Positions 55,378-62,797 of a stretch of 64,000 bases of DNA are shown piece after piece. The notes beneath the pieces were generated by a model, which ran no database searches, was not told the DNA's origin, and saw only the letters and a list, made by a program, of their open reading frames with translations. Made by a program: the position numbers and the translations under genes. The DNA comes from Methylococcales bacterium (GTDB taxonomy: Bacteria > Pseudomonadota > Gammaproteobacteria > Methylococcales > Methylomonadaceae), in assembly GCA_026399015.1 (NCBI GenBank), contig JAPLRS010000040.1:124001-188000 (forward strand). The letters are read 5' to 3'. Position 1 is the stretch's first letter. Every line of letters begins with the position of its first letter.

Positions 55378-56226
55378 TTATTTGGGTAAACTAGATAACC
55401 AAGCGCGTTGACATTTTTGTCGAGCTCTATCGCTCATCATTTGGCGTATTTTGGGTATGGCTTTTTGTAAGGATAAGGTTTCTGCGCGTTGTATTTTTTG
55501 ACATAAAACTAAATGAAAACCGATTTCTGATTGTACCGGTTGGCTTATTTCGTCTTCTTTTAGTTTAAATAACACCGCATCAATTTCCGGATACAGTTTT
55601 CCTTTGGGCACTGTACCTAAAGTACCCCCTTGTAATGCAGTTGGGCATTCAGAGTGCTTTAATGCCAAATCAGCAAATTTATAAGGTTTCTTTTGGAGTT
55701 TTGTATACAATTCTTGACTACGACTTAAGGCATTTTCATAAGTATTTTCTGGATAATCTGGATTAATACTGATAAATATATGGCTGACATCCCTCAGTTC
55801 AGGTCTATGAAATTGCTCTTTATGTAAATGATAGTAAATACCTATTTCAACTTCGCTGATTGTAGGTGAGCGCGCTGCGACCATTTCAAGCACAACATCA
55901 ATTTTACATTGCCTGAATAATCCAGAACGTAGACTAACTTCAGTAAGATTGTTTTTTTCTAGATCGATTAAAAAAGACTCTTCATCTACATAGCGATTGC
56001 GTATTTCTTGATAGGCTTTATGCAATTCTGCTTCTGAGATGATGACTGAGCCAGCCTCTGGGGTTTTTAAAATACGCGTTTCAATACTATACTCATTAGC
56101 CGCTTGCTGTTTTGCTTGGGCTAATTCTTGTTCTTGTAATTCGGTAGGTTGCTTTTTAAATAAGCTTAACGAGGCTCTTAATAGCGTATAAGAATCTGTT
56201 GGCTGTAAATTCATAGTGGCAGTCAT
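55378..56226 (-). CDS. nifM: peptidyl-prolyl isomerase NifM
   Basis: This 282-residue protein has the NifM layout: a SurA-like helical N-terminus (about 1-140: YTLLRASLSLFKKQPTELQE, HKAYQEIRNRYVDEESF-type stretch) and a parvulin domain (about 145-240: LRDVSHIFISINPDYPENTY, FADLALKHSECPTALQGGTL then VPKGKLYPEI, DEISQPVQSEIGFHLVLCQK). NifM is needed to fold the nitrogenase Fe protein NifH. It starts two bases after nifZ, in the order nifW-nifZ-nifM known from Azotobacter. Confidence 0.9.
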   Translation of the reverse strand: MTATMNLQPTDSYTLLRASLSLFKKQPTELQEQELAQAKQQAANEYSIETRILKTPEAGSVIISEAELHKAYQEIRNRYVDEESFLIDLEKNNLTEVSLRSGLFRQCKIDVVLEMVAARSPTISEVEIGIYYHLHKEQFHRPELRDVSHIFISINPDYPENTYENALSRSQELYTKLQKKPYKFADLALKHSECPTALQGGTLGTVPKGKLYPEIDAVLFKLKEDEISQPVQSEIGFHLVLCQKIQRAETLSLQKAIPKIRQMMSDRARQKCQRAWLSSLPK

Positions 56227-56228
56227 AG

Positions 56229-56708
56229 TTAACCCTCTGGTTCATTAAATGATTCAGGGTAGGCTGGGTCTAAGGCGGTTTCGGGGATTAATAAGGTTCT
56301 TCCGTCAAAAACGACATGATATTTAATATTTTCATCATCTCTAATCACTTTAAACACTTCGCCTATCGTGCCTTTTTCAAAGAGAATATTGCCTTGTATG
56401 CCTAAATCAATATTGCATACGACCCTATCTCTAAACTCAAATCGACTTGGGTTCCAAGGTTCCTCTGCACCAATAAGTTCTTCCAGCCGACAGCCCACCA
56501 TGCGACCATGATTTAAAAAATGCACGGTAAAAATGACTTGGTCTTGTAAGAAGGTACCCACTTCAATGACATTACCGACACTGCCCCGACGAATTAACAA
56601 AGTGCCCACATCTAAGCCAGGGTAGGTGCCATCATTACGAACGTTACGAGTGACTCTTACAGATTCGCCGTATTCGAAGCGCCCTTCATCATAGCGTTCG
56701 GGTTTCAT
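56229..56708 (-). CDS. nifZ: nitrogenase P-cluster maturation protein NifZ
   Basis: This 159-residue protein has two copies of the NifZ SH3-like domain: about 7-75 (FEYGESVRVTRNVRNDGTYP, GTLLIRRGSVGNVIEVGTFL, GRMVGCRLEELIG) and about 87-150 (FEFRDRVVCNIDLGIQGNIL, EKGTIGEVFKVIRDDENIKY). It helps form the second P-cluster of the MoFe protein. It overlaps the end of nifW by four bases. Confidence 0.93.
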   Translation of the reverse strand: MKPERYDEGRFEYGESVRVTRNVRNDGTYPGLDVGTLLIRRGSVGNVIEVGTFLQDQVIFTVHFLNHGRMVGCRLEELIGAEEPWNPSRFEFRDRVVCNIDLGIQGNILFEKGTIGEVFKVIRDDENIKYHVVFDGRTLLIPETALDPAYPESFNEPEG

Positions 56709-57019
56709 ACTTTTATATCACCTAAGGCCACAAAAGCAGATTGAGGTTCACCCATAGAAAATACTTTAAAGACCTTTTCTGTTTGCGCATCTGATACCAC
56801 AAAATCTTGGTAAGCGCGGTCTAATAATTTGCTGTAAACAGCCCTTAATGCCCCTTCATGTTCGGGCATATCATCTTTACCTTTTTGCAAATAATCATGA
56901 AAACGTTGCAAAATATGTAAGCGATTTACATGAACTACAGAGGGTTCATAATCAAGTTCAAAATATTGTAAAAAATCCTCTGCGGATTCTAAATCTTCCA
57001 AATCATCTAAAAAGCTCAT
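56705..57019 (-). CDS. nifW: nitrogenase-stabilising protein NifW
   Basis: This 104-residue protein is NifW, which protects and stabilises the MoFe protein. DLEDLESAEDFLQYFELDYE, VVHVNRLHILQRFHDYLQKG and LDRAYQDFVVSDAQTEKVFK are typical. Length is normal. It is followed by nifZ with a four-base overlap and preceded by a small membrane ORF. Confidence 0.93.
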   Translation of the reverse strand: MSFLDDLEDLESAEDFLQYFELDYEPSVVHVNRLHILQRFHDYLQKGKDDMPEHEGALRAVYSKLLDRAYQDFVVSDAQTEKVFKVFSMGEPQSAFVALGDIKV

Positions 57020-57037
57020 GGCTGTACTCCAACTTGA

Positions 57038-57148
57038 TTAAAGGGGACCAACTAGATTAGTGTCTTGAGTGACTAAATAAATCACTAAACTAATAAATAA
57101 AATTAAACTCACTAAAGCGAGCGGGGATATGTTGCGTTCTTTTAACAT
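57038..57148 (-). CDS. 36-residue single-helix membrane protein in the nif operon
   Basis: The minus strand codes for a 36-residue peptide: a charged start (LKERNISP), one transmembrane helix (LALVSLILFISLVIYLVTQD) and a polar tail (TNLVGPL). GGAG lies seven bases before the ATG. It fits neatly between the TPR gene and nifW with gaps of 38 and 18 bases, so it belongs to the operon. I cannot assign it to a family. It could anchor a nif assembly or protection factor. Confidence 0.6.
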   Translation of the reverse strand: MLKERNISPLALVSLILFISLVIYLVTQDTNLVGPL

Positions 57149-57186
57149 GAGCAGACTCCAGATAAGGTAAATAATTAAAATGGGTA

Positions 57187-57687
57187 TTAAGTTTCCTGCT
57201 GTCGTTTAAGCACTAATTCTAATAAGCCCTGCGCACCAATGCGGTCTTTACTATCTAAGGAGATTAATTTCTCAAAGATACTTTTGCTAAGATCTAGCCT
57301 TTCTAAACGCATATTTAAAAAGCCGATGGCTTTTAAGGTAAAGAGATACAACCTAACTTGGGTTAGTAAATTAATGGGGGTGTTGTTAATATGATGCGCT
57401 TGAATTTCTTGCCAATCTTCAGGAAAATCAACTAAAGGTCTAATCACGGCAAGCGCTTTAAGGGTAGCTGCTAAAGCGTCTTCAAGCCGATGTTGATAAT
57501 AGTAAAACCGGTTTAAGGCGACTAAAACATTAAGTGAGTTTGGTGCTAAAAAGTAGGCTCTAAGTAAGGGTAATTCAGCGTCACCACTGGCATAGTTTTC
57601 GGCCGCGGTTTTAATCATAGTTTCTACTTCGGGTGCATCTTGATTTTCAAAATACAAGCCTTGGGCTTCAAAATCTAATAAATCCAT
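57187..57687 (-). CDS. TPR-like protein of the nif operon
   Basis: This 166-residue protein is helical with a TPR-like spacing: LRAYFLAPNSLNVLVALNRF, YYYQHRLEDALAATLKALAV and IGFLNMRLERLDLSKSIFEK. No signal or membrane segment. Its ATG overlaps the cysE stop (TAATG-type), so translation is coupled. Similar uncharacterised proteins are found in nif clusters, but I know no function. A scaffold in nitrogenase assembly is a guess. Confidence 0.7.
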   Translation of the reverse strand: MDLLDFEAQGLYFENQDAPEVETMIKTAAENYASGDAELPLLRAYFLAPNSLNVLVALNRFYYYQHRLEDALAATLKALAVIRPLVDFPEDWQEIQAHHINNTPINLLTQVRLYLFTLKAIGFLNMRLERLDLSKSIFEKLISLDSKDRIGAQGLLELVLKRQQET

Positions 57688-58439
57688 TAATGCCTCGCCG
57701 CTAGTTTAACTGGACTGTCTTTTTTAGGAGTGCACAAAGTTTCTGCCTCACAGGTATCACAATCTTCTTCTAAGCTAGTTTCATTTAAAAGAGCTTGTTT
57801 TGCTTCAAGCTCATCAATGCGTTCCATTAAGCAAGAAATGGCTTTACCCACTGGATCAGGAATCAAATGATGGTTAAGGTCAATGCCTTGCCTGTTCTGA
57901 ATTTGCGTACCTTTAGTCTGAATAATACGACCGGGTATACCAACAACAGTACAACAGGGTGGCACATCTTTAACGACTACTGAGTTAGCGCCAACTCGCA
58001 CATTATTACCTAAAGTAATGGCGCCTAAAATTTTGGCGCCAGCACCAATCAATACGTTATTACCAATAGTTGGATGACGTTTTTCTTTATGCCAAGTAGT
58101 GCCACCTAAGGTCACGCCATGATATAAAGTCACATCGTTGCCGATTTCTGTAGTTTCACCAATCACAACGCCTAGGGCATGATCAATAAATAAGCGTCTA
58201 CCAATTGTGGCGCCTGGATGAATCTCAACATTGGTAAACGTTTTAGCGATATTTGCCATCATACGCGCTGATAATTTCCAGTTAGCTTTCCATAGGCGAT
58301 GACTAATTCGGTGTATTAAGACGGCATGTACACCAGAATAGGTTAATAATATTTCCCAAACATTATGGGCGGCGGGGTCTCTGCCAAACACACAATGCAC
58401 GTCTTCATGCCATTGTTTAAAAAACGTCAAATTCGACAT
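57687..58439 (-). CDS. cysE: serine O-acetyltransferase (nif-linked CysE)
   Basis: This protein of 250 residues makes O-acetylserine for cysteine synthesis. The left-handed beta-helix has [40 protein letters not shown] and [20 protein letters not shown] with the catalytic His residues, then [19 protein letters not shown]. The C-terminal 55 residues, with a coiled part and a Cys-rich [13 protein letters not shown], are an extension not found in E. coli CysE. The frame is open from a TTG at 58451; I chose the ATG at 58439 (MSNLTFF). It supplies cysteine to NifS for cluster synthesis, like CysE1 in Azotobacter. Confidence 0.92.
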   Translation of the reverse strand: MSNLTFFKQWHEDVHCVFGRDPAAHNVWEILLTYSGVHAVLIHRISHRLWKANWKLSARMMANIAKTFTNVEIHPGATIGRRLFIDHALGVVIGETTEIGNDVTLYHGVTLGGTTWHKEKRHPTIGNNVLIGAGAKILGAITLGNNVRVGANSVVVKDVPPCCTVVGIPGRIIQTKGTQIQNRQGIDLNHHLIPDPVGKAISCLMERIDELEAKQALLNETSLEEDCDTCEAETLCTPKKDSPVKLAARH

Positions 58440-58451
58440 GACCTTATCCAA

Positions 58452-58598
58452 TTAGTTTAATTGCCAGCCAGTGTTTTCAAGGGAGGGGCGGCCAGGTATT
58501 CTAAAAAAAGAGCCTGGATAACGATCATCTTGATCAGGGATCTCTAACGCCTTGCTTGCTTCTACTTCACTTGTTTCAAGTTCTGTTTGCTCATTCAT
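58452..58598 (-). CDS. 48-residue acidic protein between nifV and cysE
   Basis: This minus-strand frame of 48 codons begins with an acidic helix-like part (NEQTELETSEVEASKALEIP) and ends with DRYPGSFFRIPGRPSLENTG followed by WQLN. GAGG lies eight bases before the ATG. It fits the operon exactly: nifV ends 12 bases before it and cysE follows. The FFRIPGRP stretch looks like a conserved core, but I recognise no family. Confidence 0.6.
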   Translation of the reverse strand: MNEQTELETSEVEASKALEIPDQDDRYPGSFFRIPGRPSLENTGWQLN

Positions 58599-58610
58599 GG
58601 TGCTATCCTC

Positions 58611-59744
58611 TTACAGGTTTTGATGAAATAAATTAAGTTCTTCGGGTTGTGGCGGTCTTTTAGTCATACAGACAAAGTGTCTAACTTGCGTTAGCAATTT
58701 TTGGGCTTGTATACGATTAACCACAATACCCAGTTGTTTATAGGCATAGATAACGCCTTGGGTGCCCGAGTGTTTACCTAAAATCAGTTGATGGCTACGC
58801 CCAACAATGGCTGGGTCAACGCCTTGATAATTACTCGGATCTTTTAAAAGCCCATCGACATGAATGCCCGCTTCATGGCTAAAGACATTTTTACCAATTA
58901 AACTTTTTCTGCTACCAATCGCATCACCCGATGCGGTGGCGACTTGTTCTGAGAGTTGGGGGAATTTTTGTAAACAAATGCCGGTATCAAAGCCGTACAA
59001 TTGTTTTAAACCAACCACGACTTCCTCTAAGGCGGCGTTGCCGGCTCTTTCACCTAAGCCATTTACGGTCGTATTAACGTGAGTTGCACCAGCAAGTGCC
59101 GCTGCCATGGTATTTGCAGTAGCAAGCCCTAAATCATCATGGGCGTGCATTTCAATTTCTAAATCAGTAGCGGCTCTTAAGCGTTTGATAGTTTCAAAGA
59201 CGCCAAAAGGTTCCATTATGCCAACTGTGTCAGCAAAGCGAATGCGTGTAGCTCCAGCTCTTTGAGCCGTTTCAGCCATTTGTATTACAAAATCAATATC
59301 TGCGCGTGAGGCATCTTCCATGCCCATACACACGTCTAAACCAAGATCTATCGCTTCTGTTATGCAAGCGTTGATGGTGTTAAGAACCCAAGCACGGCTT
59401 TGTTTGAGTTTATGTTGGATATGTTGATCGGAAGCAGAAATGGACAAATCCACTTTATGTACATTTAAACCTAAGCAACTTTGTAGGTCATCATGGCGCA
59501 TTCTGGACCAAACTAGCAGTTTTGAGGGTAAGTTTAAAGCCGCGATAGCTTTAATTTCTTCCCGTTCAACTTCACCCATAGCGGGAATACCAATTTCTAA
59601 TTCAGGTACCCCCATGTCCGCCAATTGAATAGCTATTGATAACTTCTCTTGCAAAGAGAAGGCTACACCAGCCGATTGTTCACCGTCTCTTAGTGTAGTG
59701 TCATCAATAATAATTTGGCGGACTTGGGTTTTCATATCGGACAA
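58611..59744 (-). CDS. nifV: homocitrate synthase NifV
   Basis: This 377-residue enzyme condenses 2-oxoglutarate with acetyl-CoA to make homocitrate, the organic part of FeMo-cofactor. [20 protein letters not shown] carries the metal-binding Asp and the conserved Arg, [20 protein letters not shown] the metal-binding His pair, and [16 protein letters not shown] the Gly-rich GNAA motif. [15 protein letters not shown] follows near the C-terminus. Length is right for NifV. It starts three bases after nifS. Confidence 0.95.
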   Translation of the reverse strand: MSDMKTQVRQIIIDDTTLRDGEQSAGVAFSLQEKLSIAIQLADMGVPELEIGIPAMGEVEREEIKAIAALNLPSKLLVWSRMRHDDLQSCLGLNVHKVDLSISASDQHIQHKLKQSRAWVLNTINACITEAIDLGLDVCMGMEDASRADIDFVIQMAETAQRAGATRIRFADTVGIMEPFGVFETIKRLRAATDLEIEMHAHDDLGLATANTMAAALAGATHVNTTVNGLGERAGNAALEEVVVGLKQLYGFDTGICLQKFPQLSEQVATASGDAIGSRKSLIGKNVFSHEAGIHVDGLLKDPSNYQGVDPAIVGRSHQLILGKHSGTQGVIYAYKQLGIVVNRIQAQKLLTQVRHFVCMTKRPPQPEELNLFHQNL

Positions 59745-59747
59745 CTA

Positions 59748-60956
59748 TTAAGCGTAAGTTGGAGCAAAAGCTTGTTCTGGGTTTGCCACTGGGCCATCGC
59801 CATCCCAATAGGGTGATAATTTACGCAATGTTTTGACAATACTTGGCATGACTTCTAACACGGCATCAACTTCTGCCATGGTGTTATAACGCGAGAAAGA
59901 GAACCGAATAGTACCGTGTGCCGCTGTATAAGGAATATCCATGGCGCGCATGACATGTGATGGCTCAAGTGATCCAGAGGTACAAGCCGAGCCACTGGAT
60001 GCGGCAATACCGGCTTTATTTAAGAGCATTAAAATTGATTCACCTTCAATATACTCAAAAGCGATATCGGTGGTATTAGGTAAACGGTTGTAAAGGTCAC
60101 CGGTAACAAAGCAATGTGGAATGCTTTCTGTAATGCCTTTTTCTAGGCGGTCACGCATTTCTTTAACTGTGGTGTTTTCGTATTCAATGTAGTTTAGGGC
60201 AAGTTCACAGGCTTTACCTAAGCCCACAATCGATGCAGAGTTTTCTGTGCCGGCTCTACGACCACGCTCTTGATGGCCACCGCGTAATAAAGGTCTGTAA
60301 CGTGTGCCTCTACGCAGATATAAAACACCAATGCCTTTAGGTGCGTGTAGTTTATGGCCTGACAAGGACAACATATCAATCTTGGTGTCTTGCAACATCA
60401 TGGGTATTTTGCCGACAGCCTGAACGGCATCGGTATGAAACATAACACCGGCAGCATGAGCTAACTCAGCCATTTCGGCGACCGGAAAGATAGTACCGGT
60501 TTCATTATTGGCCCACATAATTGAAACGATCGCAACTTGATCAGATAATAATTTTTTATAAGATTCAATATTTAAGCGTCCCGCTTTATCAACCGGTAAT
60601 CTATGTATGGTGTAGCCTTCTTTTTCAAGATGCTCACATAAACTAAGAATGGCTGGATGTTCTACAGTGGTAGTAATGATTTCTTTTTTATTGGGTTGGG
60701 CTTTAATCGCAGATAATAAAGCCGTTGAATTAGATTCTGTACCACACGAGGTAAAGATGATTTCAGAATCGTGTTCACAGCCAATTAAAGCTTGTACCTG
60801 TTGGCGCGCATTTTTTAAACCACGTGCTACACCATCAGCAAATTTATGAATAGAAGAGGGGTTACCGTATTGCTCAAGAAAATAGGGGATCATGACATCC
60901 ACTACTTCATGATCAACTTTAGTGGTGGCATTATTGTCTAAATAGATATCAGCCAT
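59748..60956 (-). CDS. nifS: cysteine desulfurase NifS
   Basis: This 402-residue PLP enzyme takes sulfur from cysteine for Fe-S cluster assembly. The PLP lysine is K202 in LSLSGHKLHAPKG and the sulfur-carrying cysteine is C325 in SGSACTSGSLEPSHV. Both positions are the same as in Azotobacter NifS. HTDAVQ and ATVEHPA-like (TTVEHPAIL) sites bind the cofactor. It starts at the stop of nifU (one base shared) and hands sulfur to it. Confidence 0.96.
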   Translation of the reverse strand: MADIYLDNNATTKVDHEVVDVMIPYFLEQYGNPSSIHKFADGVARGLKNARQQVQALIGCEHDSEIIFTSCGTESNSTALLSAIKAQPNKKEIITTTVEHPAILSLCEHLEKEGYTIHRLPVDKAGRLNIESYKKLLSDQVAIVSIMWANNETGTIFPVAEMAELAHAAGVMFHTDAVQAVGKIPMMLQDTKIDMLSLSGHKLHAPKGIGVLYLRRGTRYRPLLRGGHQERGRRAGTENSASIVGLGKACELALNYIEYENTTVKEMRDRLEKGITESIPHCFVTGDLYNRLPNTTDIAFEYIEGESILMLLNKAGIAASSGSACTSGSLEPSHVMRAMDIPYTAAHGTIRFSFSRYNTMAEVDAVLEVMPSIVKTLRKLSPYWDGDGPVANPEQAFAPTYA

Positions 60957-61861
60957 TACGCCACCTCAATCTGTGCAAGTTTGCTCATTTCTGAAGCGGG
61001 GACTACTTTAATAAACTCGCCCATTACTTCCATTAAACGTTGTTGAATGCCCGCAATGGTCATTGCTGCCATTTGGCAACCGTTACAAGCACCTGTCATA
61101 TTGACATAAGCGGTATTACCAATCACTTCAACTAACTCTACATCTCCACCGTCTGCTAATAAAGACGGTCTTAAAGATTCTAAAACTTCTTCAATTTTCT
61201 TGATGCGTTGTAAGTTAGTCATTGGGCCTTTAACAGCCGTTAGCTTTTCTGGTTGCGCAACCGGTGCAGCAGTAGGGTCAAATTTTTCACCTTTCTCTGC
61301 TAATACTTTTTCAAGAATGGCTTCAATGTCTTCATGACAAGCCGCACAACCGCCACCCGCTTTAGTGAAGTTGGTGACATCTTCAACTGTGCGTAATTTA
61401 TTAGCCCACACCATTTCTTCAATCATCACCGCATCAATTGCAAAACATTTACAAATTAAGGCGCCTTCTTCATGATCATCTTTCCAAACTTCACCACGGT
61501 AATTAGCGATAGCTGCTTGTAAGGCTTCACGCCCCATCACAGAACAGTGCATTTTTTCGGGTGGTAAACCTTCAAGTTGAGCTGCGATATCTTGGTTAGT
61601 GACTTTTAAGGCATCATCAATCGTCATCCCAATAATCATTTCTGTTAATACAGAAGAAGAGGCAATGGCAGAGCCGCAACCAAAAGTTTGAAATCCGGCT
61701 TCCAGAATTATTTCTGAATCATCATCTACTTTAAGGGTTAGTCTTAAGGCATCGCCACAACTGATTGATCCAACTTCGCCTGTGGCATTTGCATCAGCAA
61801 CCGCACCCGCATTTTTTGGATTAAAAAAGTGTTCTTTAACTTTGTCTGAATAGTCCCACAT
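60956..61861 (-). CDS. nifU: nitrogenase Fe-S scaffold NifU
   Basis: This 301-residue scaffold has three domains. The IscU-like domain carries C35, C62 and C106. The middle, ferredoxin-like domain has C137, C139, C172 and C175 for a permanent [2Fe-2S] cluster. The Nfu-like C-terminus has [16 protein letters not shown]. Cysteine positions match the Azotobacter protein exactly. It accepts sulfur from NifS and delivers clusters to nitrogenase. iscA lies 30 bases upstream. Confidence 0.96.
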   Translation of the reverse strand: MWDYSDKVKEHFFNPKNAGAVADANATGEVGSISCGDALRLTLKVDDDSEIILEAGFQTFGCGSAIASSSVLTEMIIGMTIDDALKVTNQDIAAQLEGLPPEKMHCSVMGREALQAAIANYRGEVWKDDHEEGALICKCFAIDAVMIEEMVWANKLRTVEDVTNFTKAGGGCAACHEDIEAILEKVLAEKGEKFDPTAAPVAQPEKLTAVKGPMTNLQRIKKIEEVLESLRPSLLADGGDVELVEVIGNTAYVNMTGACNGCQMAAMTIAGIQQRLMEVMGEFIKVVPASEMSKLAQIEVA

Positions 61862-61891
61862 GACAGGTTCCTCGGCTTAAATAGTTGGCGG

Positions 61892-62248
61892 TTAAGAGCA
61901 GGTTTTAGTCCCTGTTCCTTCTGAATTGGTATTAAAAGACGTACCACAAGCACAACTTTTAACGGCGTTTGGATTAGTAAACTTAAAGCCGGAGCCTTCT
62001 ATACTGTCTAAAAAGTCAATGGACATGCCATCTAGCATCGGCAAGCTAACGGGGTCAATAAAGACTTTTACTTCACCACATTCAATAACGGTATCAACTT
62101 CTGCAGGTGTGCCTTCTAGTTTTAAACCATATTGATAACCGGAGCATCCACCATCGGTTACTTCAATTCTAAGTCCTGCTGTGGGCATTTCAGATCCTGC
62201 AATAAATCGTCCAACTGCGCTAACTGCTTTGTCTGTTAAGGTAATCAT
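61892..62248 (-). CDS. iscA: nif-linked A-type Fe-S carrier IscA
   Basis: This 118-residue protein is an IscA/HesB family carrier. LRIEVTDGGCSGYQYGLKLE holds the first cysteine and NAVKSCACGTSFN the C-x-C pair. As first gene of the nif operon it follows the sigma-54 promoter by about 45 bases. In Azotobacter a paralogue called IscA-nif is in the same place and provides iron-sulfur clusters during nitrogen fixation. Confidence 0.93.
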   Translation of the reverse strand: MITLTDKAVSAVGRFIAGSEMPTAGLRIEVTDGGCSGYQYGLKLEGTPAEVDTVIECGEVKVFIDPVSLPMLDGMSIDFLDSIEGSGFKFTNPNAVKSCACGTSFNTNSEGTGTKTCS

Positions 62249-62292
62249 TTTGTATTCTCCTGACTGAGTGGCATCGTTCTTGTTATTACTAA

Positions 62293-62309
62293 TAGCAACC
62301 TGTATGCCA
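62293..62309 (-). promoter_or_regulatory. sigma-54 promoter of the nif operon
   Basis: On the minus strand TGGCAT-N5-TTGCTA matches the -24/-12 consensus (TGGCAC-N5-TTGCW), including the invariant GG and GC. Transcription would start about 12 bases downstream, some 30 bases before the iscA ATG. Two NifA sites lie 54 and 107 bases upstream of it. Confidence 0.85.
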
Positions 62310-62362
62310 TTTATTTTTTTTACGCTAATTGCTTGTTTGTTAGAGGTTTAATTAAAAAGTGG

Positions 62363-62378
62363 TGTTGTAAGATCGACA
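62363..62378. promoter_or_regulatory. NifA upstream activator site 1
   Basis: TGTTGTAAGATCGACA is a perfect TGT-N10-ACA site, 54 bases upstream of the -24 box. NifA bound here could activate through looping. Confidence 0.75.
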
Positions 62379-62415
62379 TAAAACTCCGTGTTTTTATGAC
62401 ATACAGGACTAACAA

Positions 62416-62431
62416 TGTAAGCTTTCCTACA
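62416..62431. promoter_or_regulatory. NifA upstream activator site 2
   Basis: TGTAAGCTTTCCTACA is a second perfect TGT-N10-ACA site, 107 bases upstream of the -24 box of the minus-strand operon, and 18 bases before the start of the divergent NifZ-like gene. The spacing suits the minus-strand promoter. Confidence 0.78.
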
Positions 62432-62449
62432 AAATGACGAGGATTTGAA

Positions 62450-62728
62450 ATGAAGGTAGAAGATTTAGATATTGGAGATGTTGTGTATGCAGCCCGTTTA
62501 ATTGCCGATGATGGATCTATACCCGGTGGTATGGAGGGCGATGTCTTAGCTGAAGCAGGTACTAGAGGGGTTATTACTTTGATTGGTCATATTGAAGAAG
62601 ATCCTACCCGAACGGTGTTTTTAGTACGTTTTGAAGATAAAAATATGAACTTGGGTAATCCAGTGGGGTGCTGGACAGATGATTTAATCGTTGAACCTAA
62701 ATTAGTGACACCGCCATCATTACAATAA
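62450..62728 (+). CDS. single-domain NifZ homologue
   Basis: This 92-residue protein aligns with one half of NifZ: LDIGDVVYAARLIADDGSIP, GDVLAEAGTRGVITLIGHIE, and NPVGCWTDDLI correspond to FEYGESVRVTRNVRNDGTYP, GTLLIRRGSVGNVIEVGTFL and GRMVGCRLEELI in the NifZ of this window. It therefore has one SH3-like NifZ domain instead of two. It is divergent from the nif operon and shares its NifA sites. The TGGCAT-N5-TTGTTA sequence at 62269 is only a weak sigma-54 candidate for it. Confidence 0.78.
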   Translation: MKVEDLDIGDVVYAARLIADDGSIPGGMEGDVLAEAGTRGVITLIGHIEEDPTRTVFLVRFEDKNMNLGNPVGCWTDDLIVEPKLVTPPSLQ

Positions 62729-62797
62729 GTGTTAAAGTTGCGTAGTAATTTTATTAATAAGCGTTTTCTGGGATGTAACTAAGGCTACATTAAAAAT

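Noticed and set aside
62269-62285. Plus-strand TGGCAT-N5-TTGTTA as sigma-54 promoter of the NifZ homologue
   Set aside because: The invariant C of the -12 GC is missing and the site lies 165 bases before the gene, with the NifA sites downstream instead of upstream.
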